Source of the DNA: Lytechinus variegatus
Lineage: Eukaryota; Echinodermata; Echinoidea; Temnopleuroida; Toxopneustidae
Length of the DNA stretch: 64,000 nt
Assembly (NCBI RefSeq): GCF_018143015.1
Contig: NC_054743.1
Location: 39,698,922 to 39,762,921, forward strand
Direction: 5' to 3'
The translations under genes were made by a program, and so were the position numbers. The notes beneath the pieces are model-generated. The model did not search any database. It saw only the letters and a list, made by a program, of their open reading frames with translations, and was not told the origin of the DNA. How positions within the stretch are numbered: the stretch's first letter is position 1; every line of letters begins with the position of its first letter. Below are positions 25,177 through 36,272 of the stretch, piece by piece.

Positions 25177-25539
25177 TCAGCTCTTGTCTTGAATGGCTTC
25201 TGTTTTATGTGCCCACAGGACATGCTTTTCATCCGTATTGAACCTCTTGACTTGTTTACAATCCAAGCATGTCACGACCATGTGCTTCTGCCTACGACCT
25301 TTGACCCTGACGGTAGCAGTGACCCCAGGGATCAAAAGGGAACTGCACTTTTTGCATATAGTACGCTTGATATGAGGATCAAGTCTCAGCACAAGCTTTG
25401 CTGCTACACTCTTCATGGTCTCGATGTAGAACCTGGCCAGCTGAGTGTTCCCTGGGTTCTGTGCCAGGGTGCAGTGGGCTGCTTGGTACAGGTAGTTCAT
25501 TCGCTGGTGACCCGTGTCACCTTTGCAACTTTTCACCAT
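25177..25539 (-). CDS. RPP21: Ribonuclease P protein subunit p21, single exon
   Basis: RPP21 is a zinc-ribbon protein subunit of nuclear RNase P, which removes 5' leaders from pre-tRNAs. The 120-residue product begins MVKSCKGDTGHQRMNYLYQA and matches the family helix (NYLYQAAHC..A..P....ARFY). It then has the core KLVLRLDPHIKRTICKKC and a second CxxC (TCLDCKQ). The two CxxC pairs form the zinc site. Human RPP21 is about 150 residues with an extra C-terminal tail. The ATG at 25539-25537 is the first in frame; an upstream TTG codon in the same frame is less likely. Neighbour: the TAF13 stop codon is about 310 bp upstream on the same strand, so the RPP21 promoter must lie in or next to the TAF13 3' end. 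Open frames on the opposite strand are shadows. Confidence 0.93.
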   Translation of the reverse strand: MVKSCKGDTGHQRMNYLYQAAHCTLAQNPGNTQLARFYIETMKSVAAKLVLRLDPHIKRTICKKCSSLLIPGVTATVRVKGRRQKHMVVTCLDCKQVKRFNTDEKHVLWAHKTEAIQDKS

Positions 25540-25752
25540 CTTGGGCAAGGCCGATCCTTCAGAGGTTCCGAAGCTAAGGATGTCTTCAAGAAATGCAGCG
25601 GTAATATGTGCTGAAAGTCACTGTATCGTAACCTTCATATCGTTTCCACACCAATAACAAACTCCTAATACTATCTCACTGTATTTCAGTTCTTACAATT
25701 CACAGCTGTCGTATCACCAGAAAAATTATCTAAGATCGAATATCTATATTAG

Positions 25753-25758
25753 TTTATT
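25753..25758 (-). terminator. Poly(A) signal AATAAA for TAF13
   Basis: AATAAA on the minus strand lies 91 bp after the TAF13 stop codon and before the RPP21 start. It would end the TAF13 mRNA inside the short gap between the two genes. Confidence 0.65.
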
Positions 25759-25848
25759 GGTCCTTTGCTGAGTTTCCTAAAGTAGCGGAACTTCCGTCCT
25801 AGTACCCGTATCATCTCCTATGATTGACAGTTCAACAGGATATTTTCA

Positions 25849-28800
25849 CTAATAATTGGCTTCGTCAAATGCCTTCCTGGCTTTCTTGAGTTCTTCATTC
25901 ATTAGCAGAAGCTGTTTGATTCTGGAATACTTGCGAGGGTCTTTCCTGATGAGAAAGATGATATCCTCTACTTGAACTCTGCCTTGTCGGCCTACCTGGG
26001 TTGCCTTCAGGGTCTGATTGAAAACAAAATGAGGAAGAGAATGAGATGCTGCATGGAACTATTATTTACTCTACTGCATGCAGTACTTTCCAAAAGTCAA
26101 TAACAATTTAAAGCAAGTTTAAGGGTGGATAATGGGAAACATGTATTGTACCTCTGAAAAGACAAGCATGGTCTAGTTACTAAAATAAATCTCTATATTC
26201 TTCTAGACTACACCTCTAAAGAAAAAAGTTGACAAGCTTTCATGGGTAATGCATATCTTCATAAATATAATTGGAAAATCCATTCAAATACCTGTACATG
26301 TAGTTATTACTCTCTTGGCTTATAAGAGTAGAGACATTGCATCTAACTCTATTATTTTTGTTTTTTTATTGTTTGAATAATACAATTTTTTGTTGTTGTA
26401 TATATTGGACAATAAGGACCAACTTGACTGAACCATATAGTATTGACCAATGCTAATTCCACATGTTCAGGGAGGAATGAATCATTGTCGTTTCCCTTGA
26501 CAATGAGAAAATCAGAATATTTCATATCATAAAATACAAAAGAAATAGTGAGTGGATGACGTCATCAGTCTCCTCATGCGCATCCCGACCAGGATGTGAA
26601 TATAACTGTTTTGTGAAATCATCCAAACTTTTTAAATGAAATGTCACAACTTTCTTATTCTGCATCCGATTTTGATGAAATTTTTAGCATTTTGCTTGTT
26701 TTGATTTTTCCCCATTTATTCAAATCAACATTTTTCTGCGGTCGACTTGACCTTTAAATATGATGACTATCAATACCATCATTGTCACGTTTAGTATAAA
26801 CTTGTAAAAATCCACCTTGAACATTTGTGGAATATGCACTTTAGTTTATCCACACTTCTTTTTTTCTATTTATTTTCAAAAGCAACATGCATAGCACACT
26901 TACTATATCTGTAATAAAGCCAAGAACTAAATCTTCTAGTAGATCCACAGTTTCAGCATATGGGTTCTGATCATCACCAAAGCCATACATCATACATCTC
27001 ACTGTACAGTAAGAAGAAAAAAGAACGAGATGTAAACATTGCTTTTCTGTAATATGATAAAAAAATATACATGTATATGGATAAATGATTTATACTTTGA
27101 TACCTCCTACAGAATGACAAATGCTATCTCAAACTTGAAAAATTCTGTTCTCTCCATACATATCTATATATCAGGGGCGGATCCAGCCTTCGCCAATGGG
27201 GGGGGGGGGAAATTTTTTTTTTCAGCCATATTTTCCCTGATCGGCTACTCAAAGATGATTTTTGCCGAGATTTTTGGTTTGTTTGAAGGGGTAGTCCTAA
27301 TAGTCACTTCTTAGCTTTATTCTCATTAAATAAACATAATATATAATACCATAATCCTTACTTATATAATGCGGGCACAAAGCGCAAGCTATTTTTTTTT
27401 GAAATCTTATGTATTTTTTCCTAAAATTTTGAACATTCTGGGCAATGTTCATTATCCTGAAAAAGATGTGTATGCAAATGAATAATTCTATGAACGTGAA
27501 GCGCGAGCAGAAATGCATTGATGGGAAAGGTACTATTAAAGACTGTTTGCAGTTAACCATGAAGACGTTATACATATTTCAAAAATCAAATAATGCGAGC
27601 GCGAAGCGTGAGCTGAAATTTTTACATAAGGAATGGAAATTCTAAGCACTTTTTGTGACTTAAACATAATAGGTATAACTAAACAATTGATGCGAGCGCA
27701 AAGCACGAGCGGAAAAAGTAGAGATTTAGACCTACTGAACGAGACACTCTATTCAAGTTTTGTAAATCATGAAAAGGATGAGTAACTGGGGATCTTCCTT
27801 ACATTAATAATGCGAGCGCAGAGCGCGAACAGAAATTTTTTATATACGTTTTGAACTGATCAAAAAGGTACCTATTAAGGACTGCTTGCACTTAGCCATG
27901 GAGACGTTACATATTTCAATAATCAGATAATGCGAGCAGAGTGCGAGCTGAAAAATTCTGACATTTTCACACAAAGAATGTAAAATTCTAATCAATTTTT
28001 TTAATCGTAAACAGGATAGGTATTTATCTAAAGAATTGATGCGAGCGCGATCGGAAAAAAATTCGAGATTTAGACTTAAAAATGGGACACTCTATACATG
28101 TTTCGTAAATCATGAACAGAATGAGTAAAAAGGGATCTTCCTACATTAATAATGTAAGCACAAAGTGCGAGCAGAAAATTTTTGATATTGTGATCTGAAA
28201 CTGGATAATGATTTAGTAGAGAACAAGTTGACTATCTGAATAAACATTATTCATTATTACTTTGAGTTTTAACATAGGAACGGCACATCCTTAGGACATG
28301 CATATGAGAATGATGACTTTCTTCCTATTCCTCTTGCTAAGTGTGAGATGAAACAAAAGGGGAAATTTGATTATTAGATTGATATCTTATTCATCAATGC
28401 CTAATAATAAAATTTTATAGTGACATGAAAGATTCTTTTTATTTTCCAAGTCTTAACCTCATCTTATTTCATTCACTTGTCTTCCTCCTCTTCTGTATAT
28501 TCTTTTAGTATGGAATGATAAAACTCAAGGCATATCCACGTTAGCCATGTGCCCTAGAGGATGTACATGTAAATTAGAAAAAAAGGAGCATACATTTTAA
28601 GTTTATCTGCTAAATGGACCTTCAGTTATCTTGCAAACTAAAACAGGATGGAAAGCCTGAAATCATAATGCCTCTTACACTCTTTGTTGAAGAACCTTTT
28701 TTTCTTATCGGCACTCTCAGCTGGAATTTCTTGATCAACTTCCTGCCCATCGAAGTCCTGGGTATCCTCAGTTTCCTGTTTCAGGAGAGAATGATCAAAT

Positions 28801-30232
28801 TGCAAACAAAACCGTTTTCTATAGATGACAGTGTGATGCATGCAGAGGGAAAAATCCCATACTGGTACATGTACCCGTAGATCTAGCTCTGTAATTTCAG
28901 TTCATCGGTGAACAGTAGAGCCGCTGGTCCAAAAATTGGGATTGTCCCAGAAACGAAGGACATCCTCATAAACCAAGACAAACCATATCTTGAAAAATGG
29001 AGATATTCCTTGTTTATGGGGACAGCTTTTTTTTCACTTACCCCTCCGAGAAATAGACAGCAATTACAGGGATATCGTGTGCTAATACAGATTCAGTGAC
29101 CTCAATTCCCCAAATTCACCATCTATTTTTCATGACTTGTCATCTTCCAATAATCTTGTTATGAGACCTGATATGTTTAAGATTGGAGTCGGCACTTGAC
29201 TGGTGAATGAACTATCCTAGATTTCATGTTTGGAGAAATCTTTGAAAACCGAGACAGTCCCTGTAACTTGGACGTCCCCAATTTTCTTACCAGTGCCTCT
29301 ACTGGTGAACTACACTGTTAAGCAATAATGAAGGTCAATTTTTTAGCCTTTCCCGCATGACTTCCTGGGAAAAATGGCGGCCGACTTTAGCTCATGAAAG
29401 TGCCATTTTCATGAGAGGACGTTTCCAACATCCATGAACATGGGGAAAACCATTGAAAATCCACTTTGAGTCACCGTACAGATCGAGCTAGAACTTTGGT
29501 CTTTGTATTCGATGAGTGGAGCCAACGGACTTCAGCGGAACAACCATGAAGCTTTTGGTCTAATCATAACCTATCACAAGGGAGCTCTGGCCCGCAAAAC
29601 GGGTCGGAGCCCAGGACTTGCCCTAGTAATATTAGGCAGCGGGTACACCAGAAGTGGGAACGCAGCACACGCGACCCACAAATTAGAAATCCACTGCCAA
29701 ACGCGGTTCATGGTGTACGTGTGTTCTTCATCCATTAATAATAATGGATGAAGAACACAAAAAAGTCACAAACGATTTTTATATTATTATAAGTAATCAT
29801 GATAATCGAGGCGCAAGTGCACAATTTATTTTTCCCCAATTTATTTGGAAAGCTATTGCAACCCCATCTTGGAGTATACCCTTGTCTGCCTAGTATTACA
29901 CGGAAAACCACTGGATCACTTCAGATTCCCTGACCTAATCATATTTCATAACCTTGTTGGCTTGTTCATTGAAAGAGTGGTATTTCGTAACACTAACAGT
30001 GCACAACAAACAAATTTTGCAGCATATGGGACATACAATAAAATATAACTTAACTTCATTACTGTTACCGATCTCTCAAAGTAACAATACGAAATAATTT
30101 TATCCTGAAATAAAGAAATACATCTTAGTTAAATAAAAACGAAAAGATTATAGCAAATAGTGCCCTATTATTGTGACAAAACGAAAAGCAAACCTCTGAA
30201 TTGGAAGCAGCAGCACTTGAAGATTCAGCCAT
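25849..30232 (-). CDS. TAF13: TFIID subunit 13 (histone-fold), complete, four exons
   Basis: TAF13 pairs with TAF11 by a histone fold inside TFIID, at RNA polymerase II promoters. Exons 30232-30194 (start MAESSSAAASNSE), 28775-28679, 27001-26904 and 26013-25849 join in phase to 399 nt, giving 132 residues including an acidic N-terminus. Diagnostic blocks are KKKRFFNKELRCMMYGFGDD, the helix TVDLLEDLVLGFITDI, and GRQGRVQVEDIIFLIRKDPR, then the C-terminus KARKAFDEANY and stop TAG 25851-25849. Human TAF13 is 124 residues; the extra length is in the N-terminus. The exon 1 donor is GTTTGC, weaker than the others, so the first exon is slightly less sure than the rest. Intron 2 holds a GCGAAGC-type element and intron 1 an inverted repeat. 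RPP21 follows directly downstream. Confidence 0.95.
26400..26757. mobile_element. One arm of the TTAAAGG-AAGTCCA MITE in a TAF13 intron
   Basis: It matches the right half of the 5976-6867 element, from GGACAATAAGGACCAACTTG to GTCGACTTGACCTTTAAA, with AAATAGTGAGTGGATGACGTC in between. Confidence 0.65.
27172..28505. mobile_element. GCGAAGC-motif element, copy 1 (TAF13 intron 2)
   Basis: It starts CAGGGGCGGATCCAGCC and a poly-G run, followed by the family opening TTTTCAGCCATATTTTCCCTGA. Modules of about 100-120 bp each contain a variant of TGCGAGCGCGAAGCGCGAGC (near 27370, 27497, 27593, 27690, 27809, 27928, 28039, 28150). It fades at a pyrimidine-rich CTTCCTCCTCTTC stretch that other copies also have near their right end; the poly-G right terminus is absent here. 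Confidence 0.75.
28873..29490. mobile_element. Imperfect inverted repeat in TAF13 intron 1
   Basis: GATCTAGCTCTGTA at the left mirrors TACAGATCGAGCTAGAAC at the right; inner arms such as AGTAGAGCCGCTGGTCC mirror CCAGTGCCTCTACTGG. Probably a degraded non-autonomous transposon. Confidence 0.5.
29720..29759. repeat. Perfect 18-bp-arm hairpin
   Basis: TGTGTTCTTCATCCATTA is followed after ATAA by its exact reverse complement TAATGGATGAAGAACACA. No terminator or binding function can be assigned. Confidence 0.85.
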
Positions 30233-30277
30233 TATTGTAAAAATGACGACAGAGGGCGTGCGTGACTGCAACATGAT

Positions 30278-30743
30278 CCAGTGCTTCCCCTTTTTAAAAC
30301 GAAACTTCCTGGAATTTACTCTGAAAGTTCTTGGAATTTTACAAAATATCTTGGAATTTTCTGAACGGTTCTCTAATCTTAAATAAGTTATAATTCTCTT
30401 CTATACACACACAAAGCATGAAATATAGGACCCAGTGCCGTAATTAATCCGAGCCTGCTATCCTGTTTAAAGATATTTTAATAAATAAATAATAAATAAA
30501 TTGAGCCAAAAATTTTGAGGGGGCAAAACGTGACGTATAACGGAAAAAGTTTATAAAGAGTCGCGAGCGAGCGAGATAAATTTTTGACATTTTAATTAAA
30601 GTGATCCAATTTTGTTACAGATTTTGACATAATATTCAGATAATATGTTATTCTAGAAATTCCTGGAAAACTTCCTGGAATGATTCTGGAAAATAGCAAA
30701 ACTTCCTGTAATTTCCTGGATTCCAGGAAGAGTGGAAGCGCTG
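30278..30743. mobile_element. Degenerate inverted-repeat element rich in TTCCTGGAA
   Basis: CAGTGCTTCC at the left mirrors GGAAGCGCTGG at the right, with many ACTTCCTGGAATT-type units near both ends. A GCG-type remnant (GTCGCGAGCGAGCGAGA) lies inside at about 30560. It lies just upstream of TAF13 exon 1. Confidence 0.5.
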
Positions 30744-31139
30744 GCAACATCGTCAGTGCATTAGTGTTTCCTCAGATCCAAAACATTTTTTCCGCAACTG
30801 AATCCCAAATTTCCTGAAAATTCATGAATTTCCAGAAATTTTCAAATTTGATTTTTTAAAATCAAAATCGGCCAATAATACAGCGAGCCTATATTCAGTC
30901 CAAGTGACCAAAATCAACGAATTATTGTTCAACAAAATTGACGAAATGCGAGCTCGGAGCCAGAGCAGAAAATTTTGAGCTTCGTATCGAGGTACACAAT
31001 TCTTTAATAACATAAATATCAAAAAAATTTTCATTGTGATTTTCGGATTAGCCAGAATTACCTAGAATTTTTTATCGTACCCGAAAATTACCAGAAAATG
31101 ATCCGGATTCACCGGAATTCGGGTAATTTCCTTCAAAGT

Positions 31140-32620
31140 GCTTAGTGGAAAGACTGGTCTGGATGCAAGCTATAAGCGCGGGGGGGGGGGATAATCAGGT
31201 GGGAAAAAACCCTGACTGAACAGAGATTGCAGCTTTCCTTGGTCTGCCTTGGCCATGGCCTTAAGGATTTGAAGCCTTGAAATCAATTCAAGGCATTTAT
31301 AAGAGTTAAGCATTTACTTAGTTTTAAAAACATTTTTTGTTTGTGAAAGACGATAATTATAGCATCCCCATCACCAGACATTTGAACTAATAGAGAAGTA
31401 TAACAATAATGTTTTTATGATTTTGAACATGAAAAATATATAACATTAAATAATGAGAATGGAGATTTAGCATCAAGATGGAGCGGTAGTCATGCAGTTT
31501 AAGTTGAAAAAGAGTATTGAATTTATTTTCATTTTTAAGCCTTAGGCCCTATACGATACGTCACTCACTATTCAAAAACACAAATTCGAAGCTTAAACTC
31601 AATTCGATAGAAAAAAAAATCTGGAAAAATATCTTTAAAAGCACTTTTTCATTCATTCATTCATTCATTCATTCATTCATTCATTCATTCATTCATTCAT
31701 TCATTCATTCATTCATTCATTCATTCAATTTTTCCAACAATATCAATAAGCAATAATTACAACAAATAAAATATAACATCAGAAAATACAAATGACATAA
31801 ATATTCAAATAAACCAAATATAAAGAATATACACTTGATACAGAAGACAATATATCAGAAATGTTGTAAAAATGGAGTTATAATTGAGTTATTTTGTGAT
31901 AATCGTGCCTACAAATGCCACAAACATACAGGCAAATCTGCCATCAAGACATTCATGAATGGCATATCATAAGATAAGCCTATCTAAATATTCCCAAAGT
32001 AAGAATAAACACAAACACATCATTTCGCATCGATGGCTCGAGTAAGTACATTATGAAGGCGTGTCTGCTATAGGTATATTTTCAAACATTTTCCCCAGTT
32101 TTGGAATACCGAGTTCAACAACTTCTAAAGTTCAAGGTCAATGTTTGCTCTTTTTCACTCATAGTACAGCAACGAGGAGACATCTAATAAATATATATTA
32201 CCCTGATTACAAGATAAAAGTTCATTCAAATGTTTGCGTAGTCCTTTGAACTGTACATTGATTTATTTAATGGCCCAATAATTTGGAACAACCACATTTT
32301 TCTCATGAACTTCGTAATTTGTTTACTAGATGGGGGTAGATTTAATTCATATATGTTTCCCTTTTTGTTTTCATTCTTGCTTTTGTCTTTTTGTAAGTGT
32401 TGTTTCCTACCATAAACATGTAATTACATCTTTGGCCGATGTGTGATCAGTGACGGGGGCATTCCATACAGTCACCCAAGTTGGCGAAGTAGATCATGAA
32501 AACATAAACATAAACAACTTTACTAAAATCTAGATATTGATACAATTAATTTGTATAAAATGAAGATCCTTCAATGAACGATGCAAACAGAAACATTAAC
32601 TTTTGAAGGCATGCAATTAA
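31140..32620. other. Gene-free stretch with simple repeats
   Basis: AT-rich. It contains a G run at 31180-31190 and the (ATTC)n array. No conserved coding sequence or repeat ends are recognised. Confidence 0.4.
31651..31728. repeat. (ATTC)n microsatellite
   Basis: About 19 uninterrupted tetranucleotide units, creating a Phe-Ile-His-Ser open frame that is not a gene. Confidence 0.98.
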
Positions 32621-32904
32621 CACTGTTAGAAAAAATAAAAGAAGTTCCTGCAGCAGAGTCTCGAGAACACCTGTAATCTTACCGAATTGCGTAATAATCA
32701 TTCTGTAAATTCATAAAACAAGAATTTTTCTGCAATTTAACAGAACAGGTCTGTTTAAAAAGGGAAAAAGGGTGTTTTATTCAAGGAAATTTGTAAGATT
32801 CCATACATCAAATACCAATTTCCTGTAAGATTACGCAATTCGGTAAGATTACAGGTGTTCTCGAGACTCTGCTGCAGGAACTTCTTTTATTTTTTCTAAC
32901 AGTG
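32621..32904. mobile_element. MITE with 75-bp identical terminal inverted repeats
   Basis: The left arm 32621-32695 (starting CACTGTTAGAAAAAATAAAA) and the right arm 32830-32904 are exact reverse complements by eye over about 75 bp. The 134-bp centre is non-coding. Identity of the arms suggests recent arrival or arm conversion. The superfamily cannot be named; the target-site duplication is unclear. Confidence 0.9.
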
Positions 32905-33051
32905 AAGGTATAAAGAAAATTTACCGTTCTAGGTCACACAGTATACGCAGGATTCTGGCCAACTATTGAGTTCCGCCTGGCCAAAAAGCTTGTCCCAACA
33001 AAGCTTTCTACTTCTCAGATGAATATATTTTTTTTTCAACCACCAGAGATC

Positions 33052-33297
33052 TGGGCCCCGTTGTACAAAGAGTAACGATTGATCCGATCAACTGTAACTC
33101 TATGGAAATCCATCAGTGTCATAATTTCTTCTACAGGACATTTGCAAAATGTCCTTTGTAATCAAAGGAGAACACTCCAAATTGTCAGGAAATCAATGAA
33201 TTTATGAATATGGATTCATATCTAGAATTTTTTTGACAAACATGCATTTCATTTCATTGATTGGATCAATCGTAACTCTTTGTACAACGTGGCCCTG
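33052..33297. mobile_element. GGGCCCGTTGTACAAAGAG MITE, most complete copy
   Basis: TGGGCCCCGTTGTACAAAGA at the left and TCTTTGTACAACGTGGCCC at the right are inverted repeats about 245 bp apart. Inside is GACATTTGCAAAATGTCC. Use this copy as the family reference for 18407, 23848, 24184 and 24913. Confidence 0.82.
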
Positions 33298-33386
33298 ATC
33301 TGCCAGGCAGGCCAATATGTTGTCATGATATTAGCTAAAAATATGTAACTTATACATTTCCCACCAGAGTGGGAACTGGACCATAC

Positions 33387-33640
33387 GGGTCGTGTGGTCC
33401 AGTGGTTAGAGCATTGGACTCATAATCGCAAGGTTGTGAGTTCGAATCCCAACGCTGCCATTGATAAAAAGGCCCGAGAGTGTTATCTCGTCTATAACGT
33501 CAGCCACTATGATTGACTAACCTAGACGTAAAATGTTTACTATAGGTAACTGGTTGTATACCAGCTTAAAAAATTACGTTTACCAGCAAAACGCGCAGTC
33601 CTGCTGAGTTTTTATACGTTGCCATAAACAGAAACATAAT
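33387..33640 (+). mobile_element. tRNA-derived SINE with a tRNA-Met-like head
   Basis: The head at 33387-33459 has A box TGGTCCAGTGGTTAGAGC and B box GAGTTCGAATCCC; the loop CTCATAA would give anticodon CAT, but the anticodon stem has mismatches. A non-tRNA body (AACGTCAGCCACTATGATTG...) follows. Called SINE rather than tRNA gene. Confidence 0.72.
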
Positions 33641-33784
33641 AACCAGTAAAGAAATAATTTGCTACCTTACGAAAGATTTGGAATTAAATATTCGTTCCCA
33701 CTCTAATACAGTATGTACATTCAGAGAATACCCTCAAAGTTAGGATTCTAAATATCTGAAAAGGAACTCCAATTAGCACTGCAT

Positions 33785-33920
33785 TCACGAGGCATGAAAG
33801 AAGGCGGTTTGAATTCAATTGAATATCCTTAACCTGCTTCAACTTAGTCCATGAGAACTTAGAACTTAGGCGGTTTGAATTCAATTGAATATCCTTATCC
33901 TGCCTTAACTTAGTCCATGA
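33785..33920. repeat. Short tandem duplication, about 70-bp unit
   Basis: GGCGGTTTGAATTCAATTGA followed by ATATCCTTA and CTTAGTCCATGAGA occurs twice in direct orientation with few differences. Confidence 0.85.
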
Positions 33921-36272
33921 GATGACATTTTATATACGAAATAATGCCAAGCCATATAAAGATTTATTTTTTTCTTTCACAAACATGGACACGTTGAATA
34001 TTAAACATCAAGTCGTCTATCCACAGAAAATCTTCATTTAAAAAGAAAATGTGAAAGATTTAACTTATATTCTCTGGATAAATATTTTATCCAAGTAATC
34101 AGAAAATAAGAAATCTCACATTATGAATGACGTTTAAAGTGTGAATATGAAAGAATCATAGTTTTTGAATAATTATTATTTTTCAACTCACTAAAAACCT
34201 TAGTTTCATACTTCAAGAACGACATTGCAATTTCCAGATAGCTTGAGGGTTTAAAGTGATTGCTTATTATGCACACACCGATGTGTGCGCAATATTTGCA
34301 TGTAAATCTTTACCAAATGGCTCTTTGCCAAACTGCTTCATGTTTTATTTCATTATGATGATCACGTAGTATAGTAAACAAAGAAGTCTTTTGAAAATTC
34401 ATGTTCATTTATTATATTAATCATGTTTGCTTTTTTATAGTTATCACATTTCAGCACCTAATCAATTGGTGTATCCATAAGGCATCACAACACCAATAAA
34501 TCAATTTGTCCGCGTATCATTAAGTTTATTTTATGATTACTGTTTCTGCACAGAGCAGTTAGTCGGGCCTTTTGGGACCTTCGCTTCCTCCAAGAACCTG
34601 TAATTAATGGATCACTTGACATTATGCCCCGGGCCCTGGGTGCATAATTAGGATAATGATACCCTTTTATTAAGCTGGAGAAATCAAACTGTCCATTTTT
34701 TTTAATGGTAATTCCATCTTTATTGAGAAACGGATTGCTGGGACGCATACTGTAGACATATTTTGGTAAAGATTTGTTGAATATGAACGTTAAAAAGGGG
34801 AGCAGAGAAAAGGTATTATAAAAAATTTCCTACCGGGCATACATGACTAAAATGTTTCAGTTTAAGTCAGCAAATATGAGGAGTTTCAGCAGTTTAGATT
34901 GTGAATTGGCATGGTTGAAATTGAAGGGTTATTACATTATTATTATTATTAATTATTTATACTGCTCTTTTCCCATGCGGCCCAAAGGGCTCACCATGAA
35001 ATAATTGAAAGAAATTATGTAATATCAATATAATATAATATAACGGTCTTCGTTAGGAAAATCCCCCTGAACTTCGACTTTGTTGCATATGGATTTTTAA
35101 GAAACACACAAGAAGAAAACACAACCCAAATTCATGCAGAAAACAATTTATTTAGTTTTTCTGATAGTGACTCTTATTGTATAACAATGAAGAATATAAA
35201 ATGAAATTGGGACGGTGTTTCCAGTCAATTTATTTTCTTACCTTTAAAGTAGTAGATAATAGTGCAGTTTTCTTACGGCTTAATTTGTATAACGTATGGG
35301 ACCTTGTTACAAACTTTAAAAAGTCAAATAAAAAGAATCGGCTCAACTTAACATCGGTAATGTAAGTAACGTAAAGTATGACCAAAGTTTGGATCAGCAG
35401 GTGGATATAAGTACTGTCAACGCATCCTATCTAAAATGTGTAATAAAAATGCATCCAAATGTCTTATTTAGACTTGAAATTTATCTTGATTTTGCAAAGA
35501 AAAAAATATACATAATAGATTTGTCTTAAACATAAACTTTAAGGTATATGGAAAAGATAATGATTTTAAAACATTTGTTAATGTCTTGTGCTAATGGTAC
35601 GGTTATATAAGTCAGTATTCAATAAACATGTATAACTTACCCGAAGAGTACAAGAGTAACCATAATATCATTGAGATCGGAGCAATATCAGCCCCTCTTT
35701 AAGGGCTGATGACATGGATTAGCATATTGCACTTACAGTAATTAATGACAAGTGATCAGATATGTATTTCTGCAGACCCCTAAAACCCTCTTTTAAATGG
35801 TAATGAATTATTTAGTATTCGAGGGTTTTCGTTTAACGTGAACGAACTGTCAAATGAAATATCGTTATCAGGAAGTACAATGATGTAACTTCGATGAATT
35901 AAACATTTTAGAAATATGAAGTCTCGAATGAGATCATCATCAGACAACAAACCAGGGGGCGTGCTGGATAATCAGGTTTTCGGGTGCGTCCCCGAATCGA
36001 AATTAATAAAAATGTAAACAACACCAACTATTACAATTATGGCGGCCATATCAACGTCCATACTAAGATTAATAATGATGATGACAGTCAGAATGATGAT
36101 GATGACAATTAAAGTAACAATATGGTACAAACTTCATTGCTACGAAGTGTACCTTATACTGTTCGAAATCGACGTATTATAAGAACAAAAATGAACCAAC
36201 AGAAATGTTTCTTAGATTACAAATTTACAATGGACTACAGATATAAGAATTGTATAGGCTTATTCAGTGTTA
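33921..36272. other. Gene-free stretch downstream of the SLC10 gene
   Basis: AT-rich with no recognised gene. A truncated SINE tail is at about 34935-34998 (ATTATTATT then TTATACTGCTCTTTTCCC). The final part should hold the SLC10 3' UTR. Confidence 0.4.

Noticed and set aside
25021-25614. Plus-strand open frame of 197 codons
   Set aside because: It is the antisense of RPP21, whose zinc-ribbon motifs on the minus strand are clear.
27366-28160. CRISPR-like array (short repeats with spacers)
   Set aside because: Units are degenerate, spacing is irregular (about 95-125 bp), the spacers are homologous between loci, and the genome is eukaryotic; it is an interspersed element.
31651-31756. Small protein with Phe-Ile-His-Ser repeats
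   Set aside because: Pure (ATTC)n microsatellite translation.
33387-33459. tRNA-Met gene
   Set aside because: A and B boxes and a CAT anticodon are present, but the anticodon stem has mismatches and a SINE body follows.
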